Part shown: positions 19,553-28,668 of the stretch, piece by piece
Layout of the letters: every line of letters begins with the position of its first letter
Numbering within the stretch: position 1 is the stretch's first letter
Assembly: GCF_016862455.1 (NCBI RefSeq)
Contig: NZ_BOMZ01000078.1
Coordinates: 1 to 64,000, forward strand
Origin: Actinoplanes utahensis
GTDB lineage: Bacteria; Actinomycetota; Actinomycetes; Mycobacteriales; Micromonosporaceae
Length of the DNA stretch: 64,000 nucleotides
Direction: 5' to 3'
Position numbers and translations under genes: made by a program
The notes under the pieces: generated by a model
Told to the model about the DNA's origin: nothing
What the model saw: only the letters and a program-made list of their open reading frames with translations
Database searches by the model: none

Positions 19553-22240
19553 ATGGAGCTGCGGCTGCTGGGTCCGGTGGAGTTGTGGGATGGTACGGCC
19601 GCGGTGAGCCCGGGACCGCCGCTCCAGCGAGCCCTGCTCGCGGCGGTGGCGGTCGACGCGCCACGCCCGGTGCCGGTGGACACGTTGCTCGACCGGGTGT
19701 GGGGTGAGGCCGCACCGCGGCAGGCACGCCACGGCATACACGTCTATGTGGCCCGGCTGCGCCAGGTCCTCGCCGGGGCGGACCCGGCCGTGGAACCACC
19801 GGTCCAGCTGATCCGCGGCCCGGCGGGTTATCAGCTGCGATCCGACCCGGACGCCGTCGACATGCTGCGCTTCACCCGGTTGCTGACCGAGGCGTCGGCC
19901 GCGAACTGTGCCGACGAGCGGGGCGAACGCCTGCTCGACGAGGCGTTACGGCTGTGGCAGGGAGAACCGCTGGCCGACATCCCCGGTGAGTGGACGGTCC
20001 CGATCCGGCAGGGATGGCACGAGCGGCGCCTCGACGCGGCCGTACGGTGGGCCCGTCTCTGCCTGCGGCTGGGCTGCGGCGCACGGGTCGCCGGCTCACT
20101 CACCGCCCTGCTGCGGGAGTATCCGACCACCGAGCCGCTCGCGGCCGCGCTGATGGGGGCGCTGGCCGAGACCGGGCGGGCCGCCGAGGCACTCGCCTGC
20201 TTCGCCACGATCCGGGAACGGCTGCGCGACGAGCTCGGCGTGGAGCCGGGGCCGGACCTGCGGCGGATCCATCTGGCGATCCTGCGCCGCGCCGAGGACG
20301 CCGAACCGCCGCCGCCCGCGGTGGCGCCCGCCGAGCTGCCGCCGGACGTGCCGGCCTTCGCCGGCCGGGAGCGGGAACTCGCTCGTCTGGACGCGCTCCT
20401 GGACGACGCCCGGCCGGGCACGGCCGTCGTCGCGGTCTCCGGCATGGCCGGGGTCGGCAAGACGGCCCTCGCCCTGCACTGGTCCCGCCGGGTGGCCCAC
20501 CGGTTCCCGGACGGGCAGCTCTACGTCAACCTGCGCGGGTTCGATCCGGTGGACCGGCCGGTGTCACCAGCGGAGGCGTTGCGCAAACTGCTCTACGCCC
20601 TCGGCGTGCCCGCGCACGATGTGCCGCCGGACCCGGACGCCCGGGAAGCGCGGTACCGCGGTCTGGTGGCCGGCCGGCGGATGGTGATCCTGCTCGACAA
20701 CGCCCGCGACGCGGAGCAGGTGCGTCCGCTCCTGCCGGGCGCTCCCGGCTGCCTCACCCTGGTGACCAGCCGCGACGCCCTGGGCGGCCTGGTCGCCACC
20801 GACGGGGCGGACGCGCTGCCGCTCGGCGCCCTGGACGCCGACGAATCCCGTGGCCTGCTCGCCAGCCGGCTCGGAACCGGCCGGCTCCTGGCCGAGCCGG
20901 ACGCGGTCGACACGATCGTGCGAGCCTGTGCCCGGCTGCCACTGGCGCTGGCCGTCGTCGCCGCCCGTGCCGCGACCCGGCCGCACTTCCGCCTGTCCGC
21001 GGTCGCCGCGGAACTGATCGGCGCGAACCTCGACGCACTGCAGGCGGGCGACGTCCGTACCGATCTGCGGGCCGTGTTCGCCTGCAGCTACCGGGTCCTC
21101 GACCGGCTACCGGCCGACCTGTTCCGGCTGCTGAGCCTGCACCCGGGCGAGCACGTGACGGTACCGGCGGCGGCCAGCCTGCTCGGTGTGCCGCCCGTAC
21201 AGGCCGGGCCGCTGCTCGCCGCGCTGGCACGGGCCAATCTGGTCATCGAAGAGGCGCCGGGCCGGTACACGCTGCACGATCTGCTGCGCGCCTATGCCGC
21301 CGAGCTGGCCGCGCGGGACGCGGAAGGATTCCGGCACGCGGCCCTGCACCGGCTGCTCGACCACCTCGTGCACACCGCGCATCGGGCCGCTCTGGTGCTC
21401 GCCCCGGAACGCACCCCGCTGTCGCTGCCGCCGCCCGCGCCGGGCGTCTCGGTGGACCCGCCGGCCGACGAGGCGGAAACACTGGCCTGGTTCACCGCCG
21501 AGCACGCGACGCTCATCAGCGCCGTACAGACCGCCGGGCGGGCCGGCTTCGACAGCCATGTCTGGCAGATCGTGTGGGCCCTCGCCGACTTCCTCACCCG
21601 CCGGGAACACACCCGGCTGTCCGCGAACCCCGGCCGCCACGATCCACGCGTGCACTTCCGGCACGCCCTCTACCAGTACGAGCATCTGAGCGAGCCGACC
21701 GGGCGCGCCCGGACCCACTTGAGCCTCTCGCTCGCCTGCGAACAGCAGGGCCGGTACGACGAGATGCTGAGCCACCTCGAGCAGGCGCACGAGCGGTTCC
21801 GTGCCGGGAAGCACCGTACCGGACAGGCGTTCGCCCTGGTCGGGCTCTGGTGGCTGTACCTGCAGGTGGGCAACCTGGATCGGGCGTTCACCCACTGCCG
21901 CGACATGCTGGAGCTCTACCAGCGGCACGGCGATGTGCCGGGGGAGGCCAGTGCCTGGGACAGCCTGGGGCAGACACTGCACCACAGCGGCGACCACCGG
22001 CAGGCGGTCGTCGCGTTCCGCCGGGCCGCCGGCCTGCTCGCGTGCTCCGGGGACGAGTACAGCCGGGCGTACGTCCTGGTGCGGCTGGGCGACGCCTGCC
22101 AGGCTGCGGCGCAGACCGAGGCGGCCCGGGAGGCCTGGGAGCAGGGGTACGCCCTGCTGCGCGACCTCAGACATCCGGACGCCGAGGCGATCGCCGCCCG
22201 ACTCGGCGACGCCGCGACCCGCTCGGAGCGTCGTCGATGA
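19553..22240 (+). CDS. AfsR/SARP-family regulator (BTAD-NB-ARC-TPR)
   Basis: About 895 residues from ATG 19553 (GTG 19538 is also in frame). Residues 1-95 form the OmpR-like DNA-binding domain (MELRLLGPVELW...LLDRVWGEAAPRQARHGIHVYVARLRQVL); about 95-245 the bacterial transcriptional activation domain (GEPLADIPGEW...ELGVEPGPDLRRIH); then NB-ARC with Walker A GMAGVGKTALA, Walker B MVILLDNARD, TSRDAL and RLPLALAVV; C-terminal TPR helices. Such proteins activate secondary-metabolite or developmental genes. Codon 132 is TTA (19946-19948), implying dependence on the rare bldA-type tRNA. Its targets are unknown; the nearest gene is the divergent secreted I36-like protein. Confidence 0.92.
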   Translation: MELRLLGPVELWDGTAAVSPGPPLQRALLAAVAVDAPRPVPVDTLLDRVWGEAAPRQARHGIHVYVARLRQVLAGADPAVEPPVQLIRGPAGYQLRSDPDAVDMLRFTRLLTEASAANCADERGERLLDEALRLWQGEPLADIPGEWTVPIRQGWHERRLDAAVRWARLCLRLGCGARVAGSLTALLREYPTTEPLAAALMGALAETGRAAEALACFATIRERLRDELGVEPGPDLRRIHLAILRRAEDAEPPPPAVAPAELPPDVPAFAGRERELARLDALLDDARPGTAVVAVSGMAGVGKTALALHWSRRVAHRFPDGQLYVNLRGFDPVDRPVSPAEALRKLLYALGVPAHDVPPDPDAREARYRGLVAGRRMVILLDNARDAEQVRPLLPGAPGCLTLVTSRDALGGLVATDGADALPLGALDADESRGLLASRLGTGRLLAEPDAVDTIVRACARLPLALAVVAARAATRPHFRLSAVAAELIGANLDALQAGDVRTDLRAVFACSYRVLDRLPADLFRLLSLHPGEHVTVPAAASLLGVPPVQAGPLLAALARANLVIEEAPGRYTLHDLLRAYAAELAARDAEGFRHAALHRLLDHLVHTAHRAALVLAPERTPLSLPPPAPGVSVDPPADEAETLAWFTAEHATLISAVQTAGRAGFDSHVWQIVWALADFLTRREHTRLSANPGRHDPRVHFRHALYQYEHLSEPTGRARTHLSLSLACEQQGRYDEMLSHLEQAHERFRAGKHRTGQAFALVGLWWLYLQVGNLDRAFTHCRDMLELYQRHGDVPGEASAWDSLGQTLHHSGDHRQAVVAFRRAAGLLACSGDEYSRAYVLVRLGDACQAAAQTEAAREAWEQGYALLRDLRHPDAEAIAARLGDAATRSERRR

Positions 22241-22277
22241 GGCAATCGGGAACAACCACGACTGGACCAGGCGCGCC

Positions 22278-23369
22278 TTACGATGCCGCGAGACGTAGCC
22301 GCGTTGCGACGTGGTTGGTGAACCATGCGAAGAAGTCGCTGGTCGGGCCGAGTCCCGCGCGGACCGCATCGCGCCAGTCGGGCTGCTCGAGTACGGCGAG
22401 GTACTGCTGCACGATGCGGTCCCGCTGCTCGGCAGTGCAGCCGCATCGGTTTGCAGGCCTGGCCACCAGGCAGTCGGCGATCATCGCGGCATCGATGTAC
22501 CGGTTCGCTGTCGGCTCCTGCCGGGCGAGGTGAGCAGCATGCGCGGCCAGCACGACAGGCGCCGGCGGGTAGTGCTCGAGGGTCATGCCCATGCCACCGC
22601 AGTCCGCCAGGGTCCTCAGGAGCCGGCCGGTGTGATCGATCAGCTCGTCATCGGCCTCGGCATCGGTGATCGCCTCGTGAAGGTGCGCTGCGGTGGCGAC
22701 CTTGCCGGCGAAGTAGCCGTTGAGGTAGTCGCCGTCGCAGGCATGGCGCAGCAGCCATGCCCGGGAACTGGCAGCGCCTTGTCGGCATAGCGCCTCGACG
22801 ACGTAGACCCGGCCCCAGCCGGCGACGCGCTCGCCGAGCCACCGCAGCGCTTCTGCGCCTCCACCGCGGCGTTGCAACGCCTCCGCGGCCAACGGCCCGA
22901 AATGGTGCGACAGCAGACCGATGGTTTGGATCAGCGGAATGTCGCCCTCGGCCGAATCGGCGGACAGCAGCGTGAGTCCGACCGTGGCGGCATTGCGATC
23001 GGTGCTGTGCCGCACCAGCCACCGGCCGGTCTGACGCACTCGTTGCCGATCTGCGCGCAGCGCAGCGGCAACGATGTGGTCGTTGCGATGAATCGGGACG
23101 TGGACATCGCGGAAGGCGCCGACGAGTTCACTCGGCTGCGCGCCAGGGCGGCTGAAGTGCTCGTCGAGGATGACAGCGACATCGGCCCCGTGGAGCCGTT
23201 GATCTCTCGCCCGCCGGTATGACGGCCGCGAGCGGTGACGCTCATCGTCGGGATACGGCTCACCTGCGCGAGGCAGAGCGGCGTCGGGATGCTGCCGATG
23301 GAGACGCAGCGCGTGTTCGAACAGAGCGATCCGGGGTCCGGGCAGCCCAGCCTCGGTCGTCACGCTCAC
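22278..23369 (-). CDS. Hypothetical helical protein
   Basis: 363 residues from a GTG at 23369. The sequence is almost wholly alpha-helical with repeated helix pairs and many His/Arg residues (HSTDRNAATVGLTLLSADSAEGDIPLIQTIGLLSHHFGPLAAEALQRRGGGAEALRWLGERV), reminiscent of HEAT/ARM scaffolds. No catalytic motif recognised. Start uncertain: a shorter start would lose the GEPYPDDER segment, which looks coding. Its codon use is somewhat less GC-rich than that of its neighbours by eye. Convergent with the SARP gene. Confidence 0.6.
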   Translation of the reverse strand: MSVTTEAGLPGPRIALFEHALRLHRQHPDAALPRAGEPYPDDERHRSRPSYRRARDQRLHGADVAVILDEHFSRPGAQPSELVGAFRDVHVPIHRNDHIVAAALRADRQRVRQTGRWLVRHSTDRNAATVGLTLLSADSAEGDIPLIQTIGLLSHHFGPLAAEALQRRGGGAEALRWLGERVAGWGRVYVVEALCRQGAASSRAWLLRHACDGDYLNGYFAGKVATAAHLHEAITDAEADDELIDHTGRLLRTLADCGGMGMTLEHYPPAPVVLAAHAAHLARQEPTANRYIDAAMIADCLVARPANRCGCTAEQRDRIVQQYLAVLEQPDWRDAVRAGLGPTSDFFAWFTNHVATRLRLAAS

Positions 23370-23691
23370 CAGCGGACGGAGAACTCGATTCTTTCGATCA
23401 TGGCCGCGATGATCCCACCCTCACGCGTCCTTCAGCAAGCGGCAGCGCCTTACCGGCCGCAGAGCGCAAAGCGTTCACCGGCGCCGAAGGGATGCGACCT
23501 CGGGCCGAAGAGCGGACCGCTTGCTGGGTTGTGCCGAGCTGGAGTCCCACTGATCCGGGCGAGGATGCGAGGAGACGACGTGGGCCGGCTGGCGGATGGT
23601 GACGAACGCCCGCACCCCGGCGGTTTCAGCACGTCGGACGGGGTACCGTCAGCTGGCGGAGTGGATGCACAGCGACTGCGCGTCGCTGCGA
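23370..23691. other. Intergenic stretch without a recognisable gene
   Basis: About 320 bp between the helical hypothetical and the MarR gene, both on the minus strand. A plus-strand open frame runs through 23235-23720, but its composition and codon positions do not look coding. No RNA gene, repeat or terminator recognised; it presumably contains the promoter of the helical protein. Confidence 0.45.
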
Positions 23692-24165
23692 TCAGCCGGC
23701 GGCGGTCTCGATATTGCTGATCATCCGCCTCATGACTGTGAGCGCTACGACGTACTCCTCGTCTGAAATGCCTTCGTGAATCTCCGCTCGCAGGCCCGTG
23801 ACGAGGTCCTTGATGCGATCGCGGGCGGCCCGGCCGGCGTCGGTCAGGTGGAGCCGTCGTGCCTCGTCCGGTTCGACCCATCCGCGGTGCAGCAACTGAT
23901 CGACGGCGCGAGGGACATCATGCGGCGTCTCCGCGACATCGGCCAGCTTCGCTGTGATGCTCGCCCGCGTGGGATCGTCACCGATGCTCACCTGGGTGAG
24001 TACCCACCATTGCGGCTGGGTCACGTCGATGCCGGCCATCGCGTCACGGAGCCGGTTGACGACGGCCTTGTGCACCGCGCCGCTCCAATAGCCGACCGGC
24101 TGCGCGGCGAGAGCGTCCTCCGCGGCCGAAGGATCAGCGGTCGCCGGCACGGTGCTCGAAGTCAT
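23692..24165 (-). CDS. MarR-family transcriptional regulator
   Basis: 157 residues from ATG 24165, with GGAGGCCGGAGA just upstream. The segment VTQPQWWVLTQVSIGDDPTRASITAKLADVAETPHDVPRAVDQLLHRGWVEPDEARRLHLTDAGRAARDRI is a winged helix of MarR type, with helical dimerisation ends. The recognition helix is unusual (AETPHDVPRAVDQLL). Target genes not obvious: neighbours are hypothetical proteins. Confidence 0.75.
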   Translation of the reverse strand: MTSSTVPATADPSAAEDALAAQPVGYWSGAVHKAVVNRLRDAMAGIDVTQPQWWVLTQVSIGDDPTRASITAKLADVAETPHDVPRAVDQLLHRGWVEPDEARRLHLTDAGRAARDRIKDLVTGLRAEIHEGISDEEYVVALTVMRRMISNIETAAG

Positions 24166-24230
24166 TCTCCGGCCTCCAAGATCGATGGATTGTCTCAACG
24201 GATCCGGCCGCCCACCGTTGGCGGGGCGAA

Positions 24231-24668
24231 TCATGGATGACCAGGGTGGCCGGCAGGCTCAGCGGGGGAGGGAACCTGGGCGGCGAGGAATTTCGGGGCC
24301 ATCAGGAGGTAACTGTCGGTGACCAGTTCGGCGATCTCGGTCCAGTCGGTGTGGGGACCCAGGACGGCGGCGGCGACGTTCCGGCCCCACGGGGCGCGGA
24401 AGAACGGGAAATCGGCGGCGGTCAGGCCGAGCAGGTCGTCGGCGGGGACGCGGAACGTCATCACGGTCGGCGCCTCGCCGTCCACCACGTGACGCGCGTA
24501 GACCGGGGCGCGCCGCGGGTCGGGTGTGTAGACGTGCGCGACCGTGCGGGCGCGGATCCGCCAGCGGACCCCGATCCAGGCCGGCTCCTCGAACGTCTCG
24601 GGCAGGCGCTCGAACATCGGCCGCAACCGGCTCAGGATCTCCGGTGGCACGTCTCCTGGCGCCGACAT
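24231..24668 (-). CDS. MmcQ/YjbR-family protein
   Basis: 145 residues: ILSRLRPMFERLPETFEEPAWIGVRWRIRARTVAHVYTP...PTVMTFRVPADDLLGLTAADFPFFRAPWGRNVAAAVLGPHTDWTEIAELVTDSYLLMAPKFLA. The LP-x-TFEE, VMTFRVP, PFFRAPWG-x-N and DW-x-EIAELV-x-DSY elements are those of the MmcQ/YjbR (CyaY-like fold) family, proposed as DNA-binding. Function not established. Divergent from the c-di-GMP pair. Confidence 0.85.
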   Translation of the reverse strand: MSAPGDVPPEILSRLRPMFERLPETFEEPAWIGVRWRIRARTVAHVYTPDPRRAPVYARHVVDGEAPTVMTFRVPADDLLGLTAADFPFFRAPWGRNVAAAVLGPHTDWTEIAELVTDSYLLMAPKFLAAQVPSPAEPAGHPGHP

Positions 24669-24724
24669 GGGGCGACTGTAACGGTTGTCCTCAACTCCGC
24701 GGGAGACGGGCCGACAGTGCGGAT

Positions 24725-26926
24725 ATGGCGCAGAGCACCGTAACCCGGCCCCGGCGCGTGCCGTGGGCGGTACGGGGGCTGCTCGTGCTGGTCCTGGTCG
24801 CGCAGGTGGTCGGCTGGGTGCGCCTGGAATGGCATCCGATGGTGCTCGGCGTGTCTCTGGCGGTCATCGACCTGATCGGCGTGTACTACCTGATCCGGGT
24901 GGCCCGGCTGGGACTGAACCCGCTGTCCTGCCGGCTCGGGGCGACCGCCCGGGTCCTGGACGCGGGCGCGAGCCTGGTGTTCACGGCCGTGGTGGTCGGT
25001 GGCGCCCCGGTCTGGCAGCAGTGGGTGGCGCAGTCGGCGCACATCGGCGGGATGGCGCTGCTCGGCCTGGCGACCGTGCTCGGCTCGCTGTTGCGGCTGA
25101 GCGGGCCGCACCGGCAGGCGTTCGTCGCGGAGATGCTGGCGGTCGCCGCCCCGATCGTCATGATCATGTGGTACGTCGGTTTCGACCCGGAGGTCTGGCA
25201 CACCGGCCCCGGGCACGGCTGGCTGCTGCTCGCCGGGTTGCCCCTGGGCAGCCTGATGCTGGCGATGGCGGTCACGGCGATGCTGATGCGCGGGGTCGTC
25301 ACCCGCTGGCGGGACCCGATCACGGTCCTGGTCTGCGGCATGGTCCTGATGATCCTGGTCGACACCGGCTGGGCGACCGGCTTCGACGACGGCGCCGCCC
25401 ACATGCTCGGCCCGGCCGGCGGCAGCGTGGCGATCCTGGCGCACCTGCTGCTCACCCTGTCGCCGATGATGTCCGCCTCCGGCGTGTTCAGCTCCACCGA
25501 CCGGGCCACGCGGTCGGGCCCGCCGCGCTGGGTCGCCTTCCTGCCGCTGGTCTCGCTGGTCGCCGGGATCACCCTGCTGCTGGTGATCATCGTGCAGACG
25601 GCCGGCTGGCTGCGCTGGAGCGGCCTGCTGGTGGCGACGGTCGTGATGATCGGCGCGGTGACGGCGCGGCAGTGGCTGGCGTTGCGGGCCAGCCGGGCGC
25701 AGGCCGGGCGGGACACCGAGACCGGCCTGGCCAACCGCGCCGCCCTCAAGGACGCCCTCGCCCGGCTGGTCCGCGGCCGGGAGACGTTCGCGGTGCTGGC
25801 GATCTCGAGGGAGCAGGCGCTGGAGATCCCGGCGGAGCGGGCAGTGACCGCCGACGTGCTGCGTTCCTGCGTACGCGCCGACGACCTGGTCGCCCGGCTC
25901 AGCGACACGACCTACGGGGTGCTGCTCACCGACGCCGCCGTCGCCTCCGAGGCGACCGTGGTGGCCCAGCGCATCCTGGCCGCCTTCGACGCCGTCCCGG
26001 TCCGGATCGGCGTCGCCGTCGCCCGGCTGGACGAGCCCGCCAGGACCGTGCTCCGCAACGCCGAGATCGCCCTGAATCACGCCCGGCGGTCCGGCGTCTC
26101 CACGTTCGCCGTGCACGAGCCGGCCATGAACGACCGGCGGGCCGCCGACGCCGTACTCGCCGAAGCCCTCGAAGGCGCCCTGCAACGCGGCGAGTTCACC
26201 GTCGTCTACCAGCCGATCATCGAGTTGCTGAGCGGCCGGGCGGTGGCCGTGGAGGCGCTGCTGCGCTGGCGGCACCCGCTGCACGGGGACGTGTCGCCGG
26301 CGTCGTTCATCCCGGTCGCGGAACGGACCGGCGAGATCGTCGCGATCGGCCAGTGGGTGCTGGAGCGCGCCTGCGAGCAGACCGCCCGCTGGCGTGCCGC
26401 CGGGCTCGACCTGTCGGTGACGGTGAACGTCGCGCCCCGGCAGTTGCAGGAGCCGAACCTGGCCCGGGACGTGCTGGCGGTGCTCGGCCGGACCGGTCTG
26501 AGCGCCGCGCACCTGGTCGTCGAGGTCACCGAGTCGGCGATGGTGAACGAGGCGATCGAGATCGCCGCGCTGCGGCGGTTGCGGTCCGAGGGCGTGCGGA
26601 TCGCCATCGACGATTTCGGTACGGGCTACTCCTCCCTGCAGTACCTGACCCGGCTTCCGGTCGACATCCTGAAGATCGACCGCAGTTTCGTGGCGCTCCT
26701 GGACGGCACCGCCGAGGGTTCCGCGATCGCCGAGGCCGTCATCCGGCTCGCCCAGGTGCTACGCCTGACCACCGTCGCCGAGGGCATCGAGAACGAGTCG
26801 CAGGCGGCCGAGCTGATCCACCTGGGCGCCCAGCGCGGCCAGGGCTACCTGTACTCCCGCCCGGTCCCGGCCGAGCAGATCCCGCGACTGGCGTACGTGC
26901 CGACGAAGGAGATCGTGGTCCGGTGA
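24725..26926 (+). CDS. Membrane-bound degenerate GGDEF-EAL c-di-GMP phosphodiesterase
   Basis: 733 residues from ATG 24725. The N-terminal ~300 residues hold about eight to nine membrane helices. The GGDEF-type domain keeps the fold start (DTETGLANRAALKDAL) but the active motif is SDTTY at 393-397, so no cyclase activity is expected; it may be a GTP sensor. The EAL domain looks complete: EALLRW (510-512 EAL), VNVAPRQLQ, EVTESAM, IDDFGTGYSSL, LKIDRSFV, AEGIE. It should hydrolyse c-di-GMP to pGpG at the membrane. The stop overlaps the next gene's start (GTGA), pairing it with a diguanylate cyclase. Confidence 0.92.
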   Translation: MAQSTVTRPRRVPWAVRGLLVLVLVAQVVGWVRLEWHPMVLGVSLAVIDLIGVYYLIRVARLGLNPLSCRLGATARVLDAGASLVFTAVVVGGAPVWQQWVAQSAHIGGMALLGLATVLGSLLRLSGPHRQAFVAEMLAVAAPIVMIMWYVGFDPEVWHTGPGHGWLLLAGLPLGSLMLAMAVTAMLMRGVVTRWRDPITVLVCGMVLMILVDTGWATGFDDGAAHMLGPAGGSVAILAHLLLTLSPMMSASGVFSSTDRATRSGPPRWVAFLPLVSLVAGITLLLVIIVQTAGWLRWSGLLVATVVMIGAVTARQWLALRASRAQAGRDTETGLANRAALKDALARLVRGRETFAVLAISREQALEIPAERAVTADVLRSCVRADDLVARLSDTTYGVLLTDAAVASEATVVAQRILAAFDAVPVRIGVAVARLDEPARTVLRNAEIALNHARRSGVSTFAVHEPAMNDRRAADAVLAEALEGALQRGEFTVVYQPIIELLSGRAVAVEALLRWRHPLHGDVSPASFIPVAERTGEIVAIGQWVLERACEQTARWRAAGLDLSVTVNVAPRQLQEPNLARDVLAVLGRTGLSAAHLVVEVTESAMVNEAIEIAALRRLRSEGVRIAIDDFGTGYSSLQYLTRLPVDILKIDRSFVALLDGTAEGSAIAEAVIRLAQVLRLTTVAEGIENESQAAELIHLGAQRGQGYLYSRPVPAEQIPRLAYVPTKEIVVR

Positions 26927-28473
26927 CGGTGATGATCTTCGCGGCCGTCTTCGCGACCGCCGGGGCCGTCTCGGTCGCGGTCGCCGTGTCGGCGTGGCGG
27001 CGGCGGGACGAGGCGGCCGGCTACCGGCCGATCGCCCTGGTGGCGGCCGGCGCCGCCTGGTGGTCGGCGATGTCGATGCTGAACCTGTTCGTGCGCGAGC
27101 CCACCGGCGCGGCGTGGGCCATGTCGCTGGCGTACGCGGGCGTGTTCACTCTGGTCGCCGGCTGGTGGGCGGCGGCCCGCGCGTTCGCCGACCGGTTCTG
27201 GACGCTGCGGCCGCGCGCCGCCGTGCTGCTGGCTGTCGAACCCGTGCTGTGCACGGTCGCGCTGGCCACCAACCCGTGGCACCACCTGTTCATGACCGAG
27301 TTGCGGCCGACCAGCGTCGGCGGGGCGTACGCCGCCGTGTTCGGCCCGCTGTTCTGGGTGCACGCCCTCTACTGCTACGTGATGTTGACCGTCTGCTGCG
27401 TGGCGGTGCTCCGGCTGGTGATCCGGGCGAGTGGCCGGCACCGCGGCTATCTGCTGGCCGTGCTGACCTCGGCGCCGACCGCCGCCGTCAACCTGACCGG
27501 GGTGCTCTCCGCCGGCCGCCTCGTCGACCTGACCGCGATCGGGTTCGCGTTCGGCGCGCCGGTCATGTACTGGATGGTCCGCACCGACTCCGGACCGTCC
27601 TCGGCGCCGGTCACCCACCGTGACCTGTTCACGATCATGTCCGACCTGGTGATCGTCATCGACGGGCAGCGTCGCATCCTCGACTTCAATCCGGCCGCCG
27701 GCCGTCTCCTGAGCGGGCTCGGCGCCGCGAGTGGCCACTGCCCGCTGCCGGACGTGTTCGGCGAGCTGCCCGCCGACGGGCGGGTGGAATTCACGATCGA
27801 CGACATCGGCGGTACGGGCACCGACCTCAGCATCCAGATCAGCGACATGACCGGCGCCCGGCGGCGCGGCACCGCCCGGCTCCTGGTCGCCCGGGACGTC
27901 ACCGAGCACAACCGGCAGCGCCGCGCCCTGGAACAGGCCAACGAACAACTGCGCAACCAGCTCGCCACGATCGAGCGGCTTCGCAACGACCTGGCCGAGC
28001 AGGCGTCCCGTGACCACCTGACCGGCCTGCACAACCGCCGGCACCTGATGACGAACCTGACCGGCATGCTCGCGTCCGGCCGGGCCCTCACCGTCGCCCT
28101 GATCGACATCGACCACTTCAAGAAGGTCAATGACGGGTACGGGCACAACGCCGGCGACGAGGTCCTGAAGCGCGTCGCTCAACGGTTGGCGGCGGCCGCC
28201 GGCCCGGGTGACCTGGTCGCCCGGTACGGAGGCGAGGAGTTCGTGATCGTCCTGGACGGCTGCGGGCTGTACGAGGCGGCCGCCCGCGTCGACGAGGTAC
28301 GCCGTACGATCGCGGCCGCCGTGTCGGTGACGATCAGCGCCGGCGTCGCCGAGGCCCGTCCCGGTCACGACGTCACCACCCTGCTCCACACCGCCGACGT
28401 GGCCCTGTACGCCGCCAAGTCCGCCGGCCGCGACCGCGTCGAACTGGCCCTGCCGGCCGCCGCCGTCGGCTAG
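26923..28473 (+). CDS. 7TM-PAS-GGDEF diguanylate cyclase
   Basis: 516 residues from GTG 26923 (GTGA overlap with the phosphodiesterase). Residues about 1-220 form a seven-helix sensor of the histidine-kinase N-terminal 7TM type, with the hallmark TNPWHHLF near residue 120. A PAS-like domain (LFTIMSDLVIVIDGQRRILDFNPAAGRLL) and coiled linker lead to GGDEF with DHLTGLHNRRHL and GGEEF at 436-440. There is no RxxD inhibitory site before it, so product inhibition may be absent. It synthesises c-di-GMP at the membrane; the adjacent phosphodiesterase would remove it. Confidence 0.93.
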   Translation: MTVMIFAAVFATAGAVSVAVAVSAWRRRDEAAGYRPIALVAAGAAWWSAMSMLNLFVREPTGAAWAMSLAYAGVFTLVAGWWAAARAFADRFWTLRPRAAVLLAVEPVLCTVALATNPWHHLFMTELRPTSVGGAYAAVFGPLFWVHALYCYVMLTVCCVAVLRLVIRASGRHRGYLLAVLTSAPTAAVNLTGVLSAGRLVDLTAIGFAFGAPVMYWMVRTDSGPSSAPVTHRDLFTIMSDLVIVIDGQRRILDFNPAAGRLLSGLGAASGHCPLPDVFGELPADGRVEFTIDDIGGTGTDLSIQISDMTGARRRGTARLLVARDVTEHNRQRRALEQANEQLRNQLATIERLRNDLAEQASRDHLTGLHNRRHLMTNLTGMLASGRALTVALIDIDHFKKVNDGYGHNAGDEVLKRVAQRLAAAAGPGDLVARYGGEEFVIVLDGCGLYEAAARVDEVRRTIAAAVSVTISAGVAEARPGHDVTTLLHTADVALYAAKSAGRDRVELALPAAAVG

Positions 28474-28486
28474 CGCGCGGCCGGCA

Positions 28487-28612
28487 CTGACAACCAGCCG
28501 GGGGGTGACCGGGACGGGCATGCATGACCCGTATCGGGGGACGGTCGTGCGGGAACGCCTGCCGCAGCCGCCGCGAGGCACGGGACCGTGCGTGGCCCGT
28601 ACCGCGGAATGG
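28487..28612. repeat. Dispersed intergenic repeat, copy A
   Basis: A segment of about 126 bp starting 14 bp after the diguanylate cyclase stop is similar by eye over its whole length to 47865-47987. Both begin CTGACAACCAGCCGG, share GACGGTCGTG, GCCTGCCG, GCCGCCGCG, CACGGGACCG and CCCGTACC, and end GAATGG. Same orientation relative to the upstream cyclase gene. Not coding. In copy A the left arm of the hairpin seen at copy B is missing. Confidence 0.75.
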
Positions 28613-28668
28613 TGTGCCGCAAGCGCCGCGGACCGCGAGTGATCGCGCCTGTCGTCTAGGGTCGGCGT

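Noticed and set aside
23235..23720. Possible plus-strand gene of 161 residues
   Set aside because: No coding bias, overlaps the start of the minus-strand helical protein, no recognisable domain.
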